Shown here: in pieces, positions 35,604-44,849 of the stretch
How the letters are laid out: every line of letters starts with the position of its first letter
How positions within the stretch are numbered: the first letter of the stretch is position 1
Source: Streptomyces roseoviridis
Lineage (GTDB): Bacteria; Actinomycetota; Actinomycetes; Streptomycetales; Streptomycetaceae
Length of the DNA: 64,000 nt
Assembly: GCF_039535235.1 (NCBI RefSeq)
Contig: NZ_BAAAWU010000001.1
Coordinates: 6,327,001-6,391,000, forward strand
Direction of reading: 5' to 3'
Program-made: the position numbers and the translations under genes
The notes under the pieces: model-generated
The model's input: only the letters and a program-made list of their open reading frames with translations
Told to the model about the DNA's origin: nothing
Database searches by the model: none

Positions 35604-35634
35604 TTGACAGCGGGCCGCCACCGGCCGGTAGGTT
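35604..35634 (+). promoter_or_regulatory. Candidate promoter upstream of ppm1
   Basis: A consensus -35 TTGACA (35604-35609) and a -10-like TAGGTT (35629-35634) are 19 bp apart, slightly long for the housekeeping sigma factor. They lie in the 403-bp gap between the amidohydrolase and the mannosyltransferase, about 260 bp before the latter's start. The rest of the gap shows no coding signal. Confidence 0.45.
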
Positions 35635-35897
35635 CGGCGCGTCCACCACGGACGTCCGACCGGTCTCGAACCTCCACGCAGGCACCGAACGCCGCCCGCG
35701 CCTCGGGGGCGAGGGAAGGTTCTGCCGGCGGAGGGTGCGACCCGGGTGGGGCCCCGGTGTTCAGTAGACAACGGCCTGGAGTCGATCCGCAGCCAGCGGG
35801 TCCCGGGTCGGCCCGAAGGACGCCGGGCCCCGATCCCGCACCCCGTGCGCGGGGCTCGCTATGGTGGGGGCTCGCGTATGTATCCGAAGGGGCAGTA

Positions 35898-36677
<780 letters not shown>

Positions 36678-36879
36678 GGGGGCCGGGTCCTCGGAGGTGG
36701 GAGCCGGTCGCCTCGCACCGCCGCGCCGGCTCTGCCCGCGCCGGGGGAGCGGGCCCTTTCGGGCCGAGCCGGCTCTTTCGGGCCGAGCGGGCCGGCTCTT
36801 CCGCGCCGGTCGCGCCCGCCCCTCGTGCCTGGTCCCGCCTTTATGACGTTCCTGCGGGCCGCCAGGCACACTGGGGGAC

Positions 36880-37473
36880 ATGACGACCGGCGCACCGCCT
36901 CCCCTCGCCCCGAAGCGCTCCCGCGCGCGTACGTTCCTTCCGCTGGCCCTCGCCGCATGGCTGGTCCTGGAGATCTGGCTGCTCACCGTCGTGGCGGACG
37001 CGGCGGGCGGCCTGACCGTCCTGCTGCTGCTCGTCGCCGGCGCCGTGCTCGGTGCCACCGTCATCAAGCGGGCCGGACGGCGTGCCTTCGCCAACCTCAC
37101 CGGCACCTTCCAGCGCGCCCAGGAGGCGGCGCTGCGCGGCGAGGCGCCCACCGCCGCCGACCGGACCGGCGCGGAGGACCGCAACGGCTTCCTGATGCTC
37201 GGCGGACTGCTGCTGATGCTCCCCGGCCTGATCTCGGACGCGGCCGGGTTGCTGCTGCTCGTACCGCCGGTGCGCACGGCCGTCGGGCGGTACGCGGAGA
37301 AGGCGGTGGAGCGCCGGATGGGCGCCGCACCGCACGGAAGCCTCCAGGACGCCTTCCAGCAGGCCCGCATTCACCGGCCGGACGGGAAGGTCGTGCAGGG
37401 TGAGGTCGTCCGTGAGGACACTCCGCAGGGGCCCGAGCGGCCGCGGGGCTCGCGCCCGCCCCTCACGCCGTAG
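36880..37473 (+). CDS. fxsA: FxsA-family membrane protein
   Basis: A 197-residue protein with the FxsA core of about residues 18-130: hydrophobic segments LALAAWLVLEIWLLTVVADA and GGLTVLLLLVAGAVLGATVI, then a soluble helix (FANLTGTFQRAQEAALRGE) and GFLMLGGLLLMLPGLISDAAG. In E. coli, FxsA overproduction relieves phage T7 exclusion by the F plasmid; the cellular role is unknown. The C-terminal 60 residues are hydrophilic and variable. It follows ppm1 on the same strand. Confidence 0.88.
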   Translation: MTTGAPPPLAPKRSRARTFLPLALAAWLVLEIWLLTVVADAAGGLTVLLLLVAGAVLGATVIKRAGRRAFANLTGTFQRAQEAALRGEAPTAADRTGAEDRNGFLMLGGLLLMLPGLISDAAGLLLLVPPVRTAVGRYAEKAVERRMGAAPHGSLQDAFQQARIHRPDGKVVQGEVVREDTPQGPERPRGSRPPLTP

Positions 37474-37512
37474 CGCGTGGCGGGCGCGACGGGCCCGCCC
37501 CCGTACCGTACG

Positions 37513-37565
37513 CAGACGCCGCGGGGCCCGGTACACGGATCGTGTACCGGGCCCCGCGGCGTCTG
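37513..37565. terminator. 24-bp perfect hairpin between fxsA and rbpA
   Basis: Arms 37513-37536 and 37542-37565 pair without a mismatch around a 5-base loop. It sits between the convergent stops of fxsA (37473) and rbpA (37621) and is followed by a T/C-rich stretch on the plus strand. A strong bidirectional terminator. Confidence 0.92.
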
Positions 37566-37620
37566 TTCGTTCTCTTCGTGCTGTCGGGCCGTGCTGCCGT
37601 CCGGCGGGCGGACGGTCGCG

Positions 37621-37995
37621 TCAGGCGGACTTGCGGCTGTCGCGCGGATGCACGGCGATGTTCATGGCGCCGGACCGAAGGACCGCCAGCCTCTCGGCCA
37701 GGACCTCCTCCAGCTCCTCGCGGGTACGCCGCTCCATGAGCATGTCCCAGTGCGTACGCGCAGGCTTGCCCTTCTTCTCCTCGGGGCCGTCCCCGTCCAC
37801 CAGGAGCGCCTGGCTTCCGCAGATCTTGCACTCCCACTCCGGCGGAATCTCCGCCTCGACCGAGAAGGGCATCTCAAAGCGATGTCCCTTCTCGCATGCG
37901 TACTCCACCGCCTGGCGCGGGGCCAGATCGATGCCGCGGTCGGTCTCGTAGCTGGTCACCACGAGGCGCGTGCCGCGAAGAGCTCGCTCACTCAT
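37621..37995 (-). CDS. rbpA: RNA polymerase-binding protein RbpA
   Basis: A 124-residue protein found only in actinobacteria. It binds the sigma-2 region of HrdB and the RNA polymerase beta subunit and stabilises the open complex. The central core domain has the Cys/His set VEYACEKGHRFEMPF and WECKICGSQALLVDG; the C-terminal sigma-interaction domain follows from KPARTHWDMLMERR. Family length and start (ATG 37993-37995) are normal. A sigma-R-type promoter lies 62-90 bp upstream, as known for S. coelicolor rbpA. Confidence 0.96.
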   Translation of the reverse strand: MSERALRGTRLVVTSYETDRGIDLAPRQAVEYACEKGHRFEMPFSVEAEIPPEWECKICGSQALLVDGDGPEEKKGKPARTHWDMLMERRTREELEEVLAERLAVLRSGAMNIAVHPRDSRKSA

Positions 37996-38056
37996 GAATC
38001 GTGCCTCCCGGGCTTGTCGCCCACAGGACAGGTGTCGCTGTCGTCGTCATCCGGTC

Positions 38057-38082
38057 AACGTCCGGTCGGCGGTAAAGATTCC
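38057..38082 (-). promoter_or_regulatory. Sigma-R-type promoter of rbpA
   Basis: On the minus strand GGAAT (38078-38082) and GTT (38057-38059) are separated by exactly 18 bp, the consensus GGAAT-N18-GTT of the thiol-stress sigma factor R. It lies about 62 bp upstream of the rbpA ATG, within a 255-bp gap. In S. coelicolor rbpA is a sigma-R target. Confidence 0.82.
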
Positions 38083-38250
38083 CGTTCCGGGTCATGCGTC
38101 GCCCGTCGTGCCGCCCCTTGTTGTACCCACCAGTGCCCGTTTTGTCACATCTGGCAGCAGATGTCACTCAACGCCATCACCAAGACAGCGCGCAGTAACG
38201 GTCCGCCTGGCAGGCCAAACGCGTACACTACCGCCCTTTCACTCCCGCGT

Positions 38251-39654
38251 CTAAATCCGGTCGGGAACGGGGTTCCCCGCCGCCGCCACCGCGCGCCGCA
38301 CCGGGACCCTCGCGAGCAGGACGAAACCGGCGGCGAAGAAGATCACCAGGGAGATGATGGCATCCCGGTAGCTTCCGGTCAGCTGATACGCGAGACCGAA
38401 CACCAACGGCCCCAGCCAGCTCAGCCCCCGGTCGCTCATCTCGTACGCGGAGAAGTACTCCGCCTCCTTGCCGCGCGGCACCAGATGCGAGAACAGCGAC
38501 CGCGACAGCGCCTGGCTGCCGCCCAGCACCAGACCGATCGCCGCCGCCAGGCAGTAGAAGAACACCGGGGCGCCGGCCGGCAGGAAATAGCCCGCGGCCA
38601 GGATCGCCGTCCACACCGCGAGCGACCCGAGGATCGTCCGCTTCGCCCCGTACGACCGGGCCAGCCGGCCCATGCCGAGCGCCCCCGCGACCGCGAGGAC
38701 CTGCACCAGCAGCACCGCCGTGATCAGGGTCGTCTGGTCCAGGCCCAGCTCCTCGGACCCGTAGATCGACGCCTGCGAGATCACCGTCTGCACGCCGTCG
38801 TTGTAGACCAGGTACGCGAGCAGGAACGACAGCGTCAGCGGATGCCGGCGCATGTCCTTGAGCGTCGCCACCAGCTGCCGCCAGCCGCCGACGGCACCCT
38901 CCCCGCCGGCCTCCGCGTCGCCGTTCTCCCCGTCGCCGGTCCGGCCCTCCCCGGCGGCCGTCACGGCCGGGCGGTCCCGCAGCCGCCGCAACGGCACGAG
39001 CGCGAACACGCCCCACCACAGCCCCGCCGACGCCAGGCAGATCCGCACCGCCGTGCCCTCCGCGAGCCCGAAGGACTCGTGCCCGGAGTACAGCACCAGG
39101 TTCAGGACCAGGACCAGCGCCCCCGAGGAGTAGCCGAACGCCCAGCCGCGCGACGAGACCGCGTCCCGCTCGTCCGGCTCCGCGATCTGCGGCAGGTAGG
39201 CGTTGTACAGCGCCATCGCCACCGCGAAGGAGGCGTTCGCCACGATCAGCAGGAACGCCCCGAGGAGGTAGCGCTGGCCCTCCAGGAAGAACATCCCCGT
39301 CGTCGCGGCCGCGCCCAGATACGCCGCCACCCCGAGCAGCGGCTTCTTGCGGCCCGTCCGGTCGGCCGCCGCCCCGGCCAGCGGCATGGCGAGCACCGCC
39401 ACCACCAGCGAGGCCGAGACGGAGTAGGCGAAGAGCGACCCCGCCCGGACCGGAATGCCCAGCGGGTGCACGAACCCCTCGGGGTCGGCCGCCGCCTTGG
39501 CCACCGAGGTCAGATACGGCCCCAGGAACACGGTCAGGACGCTCGTGGAGTACACCGAGCACGCGAAGTCGTAGAAGTACCAGCCGCGCTGCTCGCGTCT
39601 GCGCCCGGCGGGGTCGGCGGTCCGCCCCTCCGGGTCGGTGGTGTCGGCCGTCAC
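38251..39654 (-). CDS. UMF1-family MFS transporter
   Basis: A 467-residue protein with about 12 membrane segments. The opening GWYFYDFACSVYSTSVLTVFLGPY and the block AMPLAGAAADRTGRKKPLLG are typical of the UMF1 (Atg22-like) branch of the MFS. A hydrophilic loop rich in Asp/Gly/Glu (about residues 230-255) divides the two halves. Substrates of bacterial members are unknown; yeast Atg22 exports amino acids from the vacuole. The start is GTG 39652-39654. It is followed on the minus strand by rbpA and preceded by the GDPD gene. Confidence 0.85.
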   Translation of the reverse strand: MTADTTDPEGRTADPAGRRREQRGWYFYDFACSVYSTSVLTVFLGPYLTSVAKAAADPEGFVHPLGIPVRAGSLFAYSVSASLVVAVLAMPLAGAAADRTGRKKPLLGVAAYLGAAATTGMFFLEGQRYLLGAFLLIVANASFAVAMALYNAYLPQIAEPDERDAVSSRGWAFGYSSGALVLVLNLVLYSGHESFGLAEGTAVRICLASAGLWWGVFALVPLRRLRDRPAVTAAGEGRTGDGENGDAEAGGEGAVGGWRQLVATLKDMRRHPLTLSFLLAYLVYNDGVQTVISQASIYGSEELGLDQTTLITAVLLVQVLAVAGALGMGRLARSYGAKRTILGSLAVWTAILAAGYFLPAGAPVFFYCLAAAIGLVLGGSQALSRSLFSHLVPRGKEAEYFSAYEMSDRGLSWLGPLVFGLAYQLTGSYRDAIISLVIFFAAGFVLLARVPVRRAVAAAGNPVPDRI

Positions 39655-39708
39655 GTCCGCGCCCCCTCGTTCGTCCCCGTCGACGGGACGCGCGCTGGGC
39701 CCGGGACC

Positions 39709-40478
39709 TCAGACCCACAGCCCCCGGTCGGTGAGCACCTCGCGCAGCGTCTCCAGATGATCGGTCATGATGCCATCCACGCCGAGGTCGAGGAGGGCGT
39801 TCATCCGCGCCGGATCGTTCACGGTCCACACGTGCACCTGGAGTCCGCGCGCGTGCGCCTCGCGCACGAAGCGCCGGTCGACGACGGGGACGCCGGCCTG
39901 GCGCTCCGGGACCTGGGCGGCGACCGCGCCCGCGCGCAGCGGCGCCGGGACGCCCAGCGAGCGCAGCCGCAGCCCCACCACGCCCTTCACGCCGTACGAG
40001 GTGGCGAGGCGCTCGCCGGCCAGCTTCTGTGCCCGCGCCACCCGGGCCTCGGTGAAGGAGCTCACGCACACGCGGTCCCAGGCGCCGGCCCGGCGGATCG
40101 TGTCGAGCAGCGGGACGAGGGCCGACTCGGTCTTCAGGTCCACGTTCCAGCGGGCGTCCGGAAACTCCGCCAGGAGGTCCGCGAACAGCGGCAGCGGCTC
40201 CTTGCCGGCCACCCGCGCCTCCCGGACGGCCGCCCACGGCAGGTCCGGATCCGGCCCCCGGTGTCGGTGACCCGGTCCAGGGTCGCGTCGTGGAAGGCGA
40301 CGAGGACCCCGTCCGCGGTCGTGTGCACGTCCGTCTCGAAATAGCGGTAACCGGCGGCGGCGGCCCGCCGGAAGGCGGCCGCCGTGTTCTCCAGGCCGTC
40401 CGCCGTGCCGCCGCGGTGGGCGAAGGGGATGGGGGCCGGGTGGTCGAGGTAGGGGTGGCGGTGGGGTACGCGAGTCAC
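39709..40478 (-). pseudogene. Glycerophosphodiester phosphodiesterase, frameshifted
   Basis: The gene begins at GTG 40476-40478 with the GDPD signature FAHRGGTADGLENTAAAF and YFETDVHTTADGVLVAFHD (about residues 15-55). It then needs a change of frame at 40246-40247: one frame holds LDRVTDTGGRI, and the next holds DLPWAAVREARVAGKEPLPLF through to the proper C-terminus, ending IMTDHLETLREVL. Two bases occupy a place where a codon is expected, so one base is missing. It may be a sequencing or assembly indel or a true mutation. The intact product would hydrolyse glycerophosphodiesters to glycerol 3-phosphate. It overlaps yczE by GTGA. Confidence 0.85.
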
Positions 40479-41244
40479 CGCCGCAGTATGGCCTGCCGGG
40501 GTGACGCGGGAGCGACCGGATCGGATCCAGGATCCTGGATATTGGATCCACGATCCTGCTCCGGGCCGTCCGTGACGGCCCGGCGGCCAGAGCCTGCCGC
40601 GGTGCCGGAGCCTGCCGCTGTGCCGGAGCCGGCCGGGGCGTCCGGGACGGCGAACCACCGCAGGAAGAACTGCGCCAGCGGACCGATCGACAGCGCGTAC
40701 AGGACGGTTCCCGCCCCCACCGAGCCGCCGAGCACGAAGCCCGTGGCCACGACCGCCACCTCGATCGCCGTGCGGACCAGCCGGATCGACCGGCCCGTCA
40801 GCCGGTGCAGGCCCGTCATCAGGCCGTCGCGCGGACCGGGGCCGAAGCGGGCCGCGATGTAGAGGCCCGTGGCCATGCCGTTGAGCACGATGCCGGCCGC
40901 CATCAGCGCGATCCCGGCCGGCAGTCCGGTGGTGTCCGGCACCAGGGCCAGGGTGCCGTCCATCGCGAGACCGATGACGAAGACGTTGGAGACGGTGCCC
41001 AGGCCCGGCTTCTGCCGGATCGGGATCCACAGCAGGAGCACGACCGCCCCGACGACGATCGAGACGACGCCGATGCTCAGCCCCGTCCGCTCGGCGAGGC
41101 CCTGGTGCAGCACGCCCCAGGGCTCGAGACCGAGCCCGCCGCGCACCAGGAGCGCCGAGCTGATGCCGTACAGCGCGAGCCGGCGTAGAGCTGGACGAGC
41201 CGGCGCGTCAGGTGCCGGCCGCGGAGGCCGGAGGCGATGGACAA
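40475..41244 (-). pseudogene. YczE/YitT-type membrane protein, frameshifted
   Basis: The family N-terminus (HLTRRLVQLYAG) and the continuation (LALYGISSALLVRGGLGLEPW) lie in different frames joined at 41180-41181, where one base is missing. The downstream part is intact, with about five membrane segments and GPGPRDGLMTGLHRLTGRSI, the conserved loop of the family. The likely start is TTG 41242-41244 behind GGGAGG. The C-terminal tail is unusual: AAGSGT repeats followed by residues translated from GGATCC repeats. It is divergent from a MocR gene and overlaps the GDPD start; such membrane proteins are known partners of MocR (YczR) regulators. Confidence 0.75.
40523..40549. repeat. Second GGATCC repeat cluster
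   Basis: Three GGATCC words at 40523, 40530 and 40544, separated by the same kinds of spacer seen at 25881-26088 (CA, TGGATATT). They lie within the 3' coding end of the yczE gene, just upstream of the GDPD start. Confidence 0.75.
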
Positions 41245-41297
41245 AGGAGTGCCTCCCTGGGGACGGCCGGTCGGGTGGACCGGCCTTGGCTGGTGTC

Positions 41298-41370
41298 GGT
41301 GGACTGGTTCATGCCACTCTGTGGCGGGGGACGACATGCCAACCATGGCCAATTCGCGGAAGGTGGACTG
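41298..41370. promoter_or_regulatory. Direct repeats between yczE and MocR genes
   Basis: GGTGGACTG occurs at 41298-41306 and 41362-41370, and CATGCCA at 41310-41316 and 41335-41341 (25 bp apart). MocR regulators bind direct repeats in the gap to a divergent target gene, so these are candidate operators. The gap is 132 bp. Confidence 0.4.
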
Positions 41371-41376
41371 ATTTCC

Positions 41377-42876
41377 ATGGCCCAGTGGACTTCGGCCGTG
41401 GGGCCGGCCCAGCTCGCCCGTCAGCTCAAGGCGCAGCAGCCGCGCCCCGCCGTGCCCGGCGCCCGCAAGCCGCCCGCCTACCGCGCCCTCGCCGACGGCA
41501 TCCGCCTGCTGGTCCTGGAGGGCCGCGTCCCGGTCGCCGCACGGCTGCCCGCCGAACGCGAACTGGCCCTCGCCCTCACGGTCAGCCGGACCACCGTCGC
41601 CGCGGCCTACGAGGCGCTGCGCGCGGAGGGCTTCCTGGAGTCGCGGCGCGGCGCCGGCAGCTGGACCGCCGTCCCGGCCGGCAACCCGCTGCCCGCCCGC
41701 GGCCTCGAACCGCTGCCCCCGGAGTCGCTCGGCTCCATGATCGACCTCGGCTGCGCGGCGCTGCCGGCGCCCGAGCCCTGGCTCACCCGCGGCATCCAGG
41801 GGGCCCTGGAGGAGCTGCCGCCGTACGCCCACACGCACGGCGACTACCCGGCCGGACTGCCCGCGCTGCGGCAGATGCTCGCCGACCGCTACACCGAGCG
41901 TGGCATCCCCACCATGCCCGAGCAGATCATGGTCACCACCGGTGCCATGGGCGCCATCGACGCCATCTGCCACCTCTTCGCGGGCCGCGGCGAGCGGATC
42001 GCCGTCGAGTCCCCCTCGTACGCCAACATCCTCCAGCTCATGCGCGAGGCCGGTGCCCGGCTCGTGCCCGTCGCCATGGCCGAGGGCCTGCGGGGCTGGG
42101 ACGTGGCCCGCTGGCGCCAGGTGCTGCGCGACGCGGCCCCCCGCCTCGCGTACGTCGTCGCCGACTTCCACAACCCCACCGGTGCCCTCGCCGACGAGGA
42201 CCAGCGCCGGCAGCTGGTGGAGGCGGCCCGGTCGGCCGGGACGGTCCTGGTGGTCGACGAGACGATGACCGAGCTGTTCCTCGACGAGGACCTGGAGATG
42301 CCCCGGCGGGTCTGCGCCTTCGACCCGGCCGGCGCCACGGTCATCACCGTCGGCTCGGCCAGCAAGGCGTTCTGGGCGGGCATGCGGATCGGCTGGGTGC
42401 GCGCCTCGCCCGACGTCATCCGCTCCCTGGTCGCCGCCCGCGCCTACGCCGACCTCGGCACCCCCGTCCTGGAGCAGCTCGGCGTCAACTGGCTGATGCG
42501 CACCGGCGGCTGGGAGGAGGCCGTCGCGCTGCGCCGCGCCCAGGCCCGGGAGAACCGCGACGCCCTGGTCACCGCGGTCCGCAGGGAGCTGCCCGACTGG
42601 GAGTTCGAGGTTCCGCGCGGCGGTCTGACCCTGTGGGTGCGCACCGGCGGCCTCTCCGGCTCCCGCATCGCCGAGGTCGGCGAGCGGGTCGGCGTCCGGG
42701 TCCCCTCGGGCCCGCGCTTCGGGGTGGACGGCGCCTTCGAGGGCTACGTCCGGCTGCCCTTCACGGTCGGCGGCCCGGTCGCCGAGGAGGCCGCCGTCCG
42801 CCTCGCCGCCGCGGCCCGCCTGGTGGAGTCCGGCGCGGGCGGGGGCGTCGAAGGACCGCGGTCCTTCGTGGCGTAG
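41377..42876 (+). CDS. MocR-family PLP-dependent regulator
   Basis: A 499-residue protein fusing an N-terminal GntR winged HTH (RALADGIRLLVLEGRVPVAA, then TVSRTTVAAAYEALRAEGFLESRRGAGSW; about residues 30-105) to an aminotransferase fold type I domain. The PLP lysine lies in TVGSASKAFWAGMRIGW and the cofactor Asp/Tyr region in VADFHNPTGALADE. ATG 41377 was chosen because it opens MAQWTSAVGPAQLARQL; longer starts reach into the yczE promoter. It is divergent from yczE, so it probably belongs to the YczR group of MocR regulators. Full transaminase activity is not expected. Confidence 0.88.
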   Translation: MAQWTSAVGPAQLARQLKAQQPRPAVPGARKPPAYRALADGIRLLVLEGRVPVAARLPAERELALALTVSRTTVAAAYEALRAEGFLESRRGAGSWTAVPAGNPLPARGLEPLPPESLGSMIDLGCAALPAPEPWLTRGIQGALEELPPYAHTHGDYPAGLPALRQMLADRYTERGIPTMPEQIMVTTGAMGAIDAICHLFAGRGERIAVESPSYANILQLMREAGARLVPVAMAEGLRGWDVARWRQVLRDAAPRLAYVVADFHNPTGALADEDQRRQLVEAARSAGTVLVVDETMTELFLDEDLEMPRRVCAFDPAGATVITVGSASKAFWAGMRIGWVRASPDVIRSLVAARAYADLGTPVLEQLGVNWLMRTGGWEEAVALRRAQARENRDALVTAVRRELPDWEFEVPRGGLTLWVRTGGLSGSRIAEVGERVGVRVPSGPRFGVDGAFEGYVRLPFTVGGPVAEEAAVRLAAAARLVESGAGGGVEGPRSFVA

Positions 42877-42894
42877 CGACCGCGCGCCGACGCG

Positions 42895-42950
42895 GGTACG
42901 ACGAGAGGGCGGCCGCACCCCCGGGGGTGCGGCCGCCCTCTCGTCGTACC
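42895..42950. terminator. 28-bp perfect palindrome between convergent genes
   Basis: Arms 42895-42922 and 42923-42950 are exact reverse complements with no spacer; in RNA the loop would be formed by the central CCCGGG. It lies between the stops of the MocR gene (42876) and the FtsK-like gene (42956) and should terminate from both sides. Confidence 0.92.
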
Positions 42951-42955
42951 GGTGT

Positions 42956-44617
42956 TCAGCCCTCCGCGGCGACGGGGGAGGGCAGCGGCGTCGCGGCCGG
43001 CTCCGTGCGGTGGGCGGGAGCCGGTTCCCTGCGGTGGGTCGGGGCCGTGTCGGCGTCCAGGTCCGGTTCGGATGCCGGCTCCGGGGCCGTCCCGGCCGCG
43101 GGGACGACCGCCGTCCCGCGCTCCGGCAGGAGCTCCAGGACCGCCCGGCGGTGCGCCTCGCTGGTCGCGTCGTCGTACGGGTCGGGGGTGGCCGGCACCT
43201 GGAGGCGCAGCACCGGGCCGGTGCCGAGGCGGGCGTAGCCGCGGCCCGGCGGCACGTCGGGGACCGGGGTGGTGTGCGGTTCGGCGCCGAGCACCGCCGC
43301 GATCTGCTCGCGCGATGCCGGGCCGAGCACGACACGCGCGCGCGTGTGGCCGCGTACGGTCTCGCCCAGCGTGTCGACGCTGTCGAACTGCTCGGCCACG
43401 ACGACCGTGACCTGGGCCGCCCGGCCGTGCCGCAGCGGCACCTGGAGCAGGTCCTGCGGGTCGGGGCGGCCGTCGGCGGCGGCGAGGTGGCCGAGGACGC
43501 TCGGCCGGTCGAGCAGGATCCACAGCGGGCGCCGGGTGTCCTCGGGCGCGGGGCGGCCCGCCTGGCGGGCGCGGTTGGCGGCGATCAGCCGCCGCTCGGT
43601 CTCGTGCGCGGCCCATTCGAGGCTGGTGAGCGCGCCGGAGAGGCCGCACTCCACGGCGAGGACGCCGTCCCGGCCGACCAGGCAGGCGTACTCGCCGGTG
43701 CCGCTGCCCTCGACGATCAGCACGTCGCCGTGGGGCAGGGCCTGGAGGGCGATCGAGCGCAGCAGCGACGTGGTGCCGCTGCCGGGCTGGCCGACGGCGA
43801 GCAGGTGCGGCTCGGTGGAGCGGGGGCCGGTGCGCCACACGACGGCCGGGGCGTCCTCGGTGCCGTCGGGGGCCCGTACGGGCACGGTGCGCTGCACCGC
43901 GTCGGCGTCGGTGAAGCCGAGCACGGTCTCGCCGGGCACCGTCACGAAGCGCTGGGCGGCGATGGTGGTGGGCAGCGCGGGCAGCACGTGCATGGTCAGC
44001 CGGTTGCCCTCCTCGTCCCAGTCGAACAGGTACTCGCGGCCGCGCCCGGACTTGGCGTGCAGCAGGTGCTCGATGCGGGCCCGGGCGGCCGGCTCGCCGT
44101 CGGTGAAGTACGGGGGGTAGGAGATCCGCAGCCGGGTGAGGCGGCCGTCCTCGTCGAAGGCGTAGTCCCCGAAGGCGGCGCTCCAGTCGCCGCCGTGGGC
44201 GAAGAGCGGCTCGGGGTCCTCGGGCAGCGACAGGTAGGGCACCAGGGCCTCGTAGAGGCCCTTGAGCCGGGCGATCTCGGCGTCGTCGGGCCCGGTCTTG
44301 ACGACCGGGCGCTCACGTCCCTGCCAGGCGGCCGCGCCCATCACCGTGACGAGGGCGAGCAGCGGACCGTACGGCACGAGGGCGACGACCAGGACGCAGG
44401 CCGCGACCAGGAACAGCGTGGGACCGCGCCGTTCCTTGGGGGTCGCGGCCCACTTGGCGCGCGCGGTCGCGGCCAGCTTCCGCAGACCACGCGAGACGGT
44501 GATCAGCGGATGGAGCACGTCGGTGGCGCTGTCGGCGGCCGTGCGCGCGATCTCTCGGCTGCGAGCGATCTGTGCGCTGCCGCTGCTCAGAATGCGGGGG
44601 AGTGGTCGCCGGGCCAC
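42956..44617 (-). CDS. FtsK/TraB-like membrane NTPase homologue with altered Walker A
   Basis: A 553-residue protein. Two hydrophobic segments lie near residues 65-95 (GPTLFLVAACVLVVALVPYG and ALVTVMGAAAW); a soluble domain follows, with the nucleotide-binding core from about 250 to 480. The P-loop reads VGQPGSGTTSLLR (Gly276 to about Arg287): the invariant lysine is replaced by Thr282. The Walker B-like strand is LWILLDRPS. The C-terminal 70 residues are Pro/Ala/Glu-rich. Position and layout resemble FtsK/TraB-type DNA translocases, but with this change ATP hydrolysis is doubtful. It is probably cotranscribed with the 64-residue membrane protein upstream. Confidence 0.7.
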   Translation of the reverse strand: MARRPLPRILSSGSAQIARSREIARTAADSATDVLHPLITVSRGLRKLAATARAKWAATPKERRGPTLFLVAACVLVVALVPYGPLLALVTVMGAAAWQGRERPVVKTGPDDAEIARLKGLYEALVPYLSLPEDPEPLFAHGGDWSAAFGDYAFDEDGRLTRLRISYPPYFTDGEPAARARIEHLLHAKSGRGREYLFDWDEEGNRLTMHVLPALPTTIAAQRFVTVPGETVLGFTDADAVQRTVPVRAPDGTEDAPAVVWRTGPRSTEPHLLAVGQPGSGTTSLLRSIALQALPHGDVLIVEGSGTGEYACLVGRDGVLAVECGLSGALTSLEWAAHETERRLIAANRARQAGRPAPEDTRRPLWILLDRPSVLGHLAAADGRPDPQDLLQVPLRHGRAAQVTVVVAEQFDSVDTLGETVRGHTRARVVLGPASREQIAAVLGAEPHTTPVPDVPPGRGYARLGTGPVLRLQVPATPDPYDDATSEAHRRAVLELLPERGTAVVPAAGTAPEPASEPDLDADTAPTHRREPAPAHRTEPAATPLPSPVAAEG

Positions 44618-44654
44618 GTCGTACTCCTGGAGTGGTGGGGGGAGGTGAGGGGCG

Positions 44655-44849
44655 TCAGAACTTGATCCCGCCCAAGAGGCTGGCGAGGCTCTGGCCGCCC
44701 GCGGTGATGCTGGGGGCGATCGCGGTACCCGCGAGGTAGAAGCCGAAGAGCGCGCAGACGAGCGCGTGCGAGGCCTTGAGTCCGTCCTTCTTGAAGAACA
44801 GGAAGCAGATGATGCCGAGCAGGACGACGCCTGAGATGGACAGGATCAT
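44655..44849 (-). CDS. Small two-helix membrane protein
   Basis: A 64-residue protein starting MILSISGVVLLGIICFLFF, followed by KKDGLKASH, a second hydrophobic stretch ALVCALFGFYLAGTAIAP and a short Gly/Ser tail. Family not recognised. AGGAGA lies 8-9 bases before the ATG. The stop is 37 bp upstream of the FtsK-like gene, so the two probably form one operon and one membrane assembly. The promoter region upstream is A/T-rich. Confidence 0.72.
   Translation of the reverse strand: MILSISGVVLLGIICFLFFKKDGLKASHALVCALFGFYLAGTAIAPSITAGGQSLASLLGGIKF

Noticed and set aside
36754..36790. Two CTTTCGGGCCGAG repeats 19 bp apart before fxsA
   Set aside because: A short GC-rich duplication in a non-coding gap, without other copies or clear symmetry; too weak to list as an element.
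42956..44849. Integrated conjugative element
   Set aside because: There is no integrase, replication gene or att repeat around the FtsK-like gene, and neighbours are core genes.
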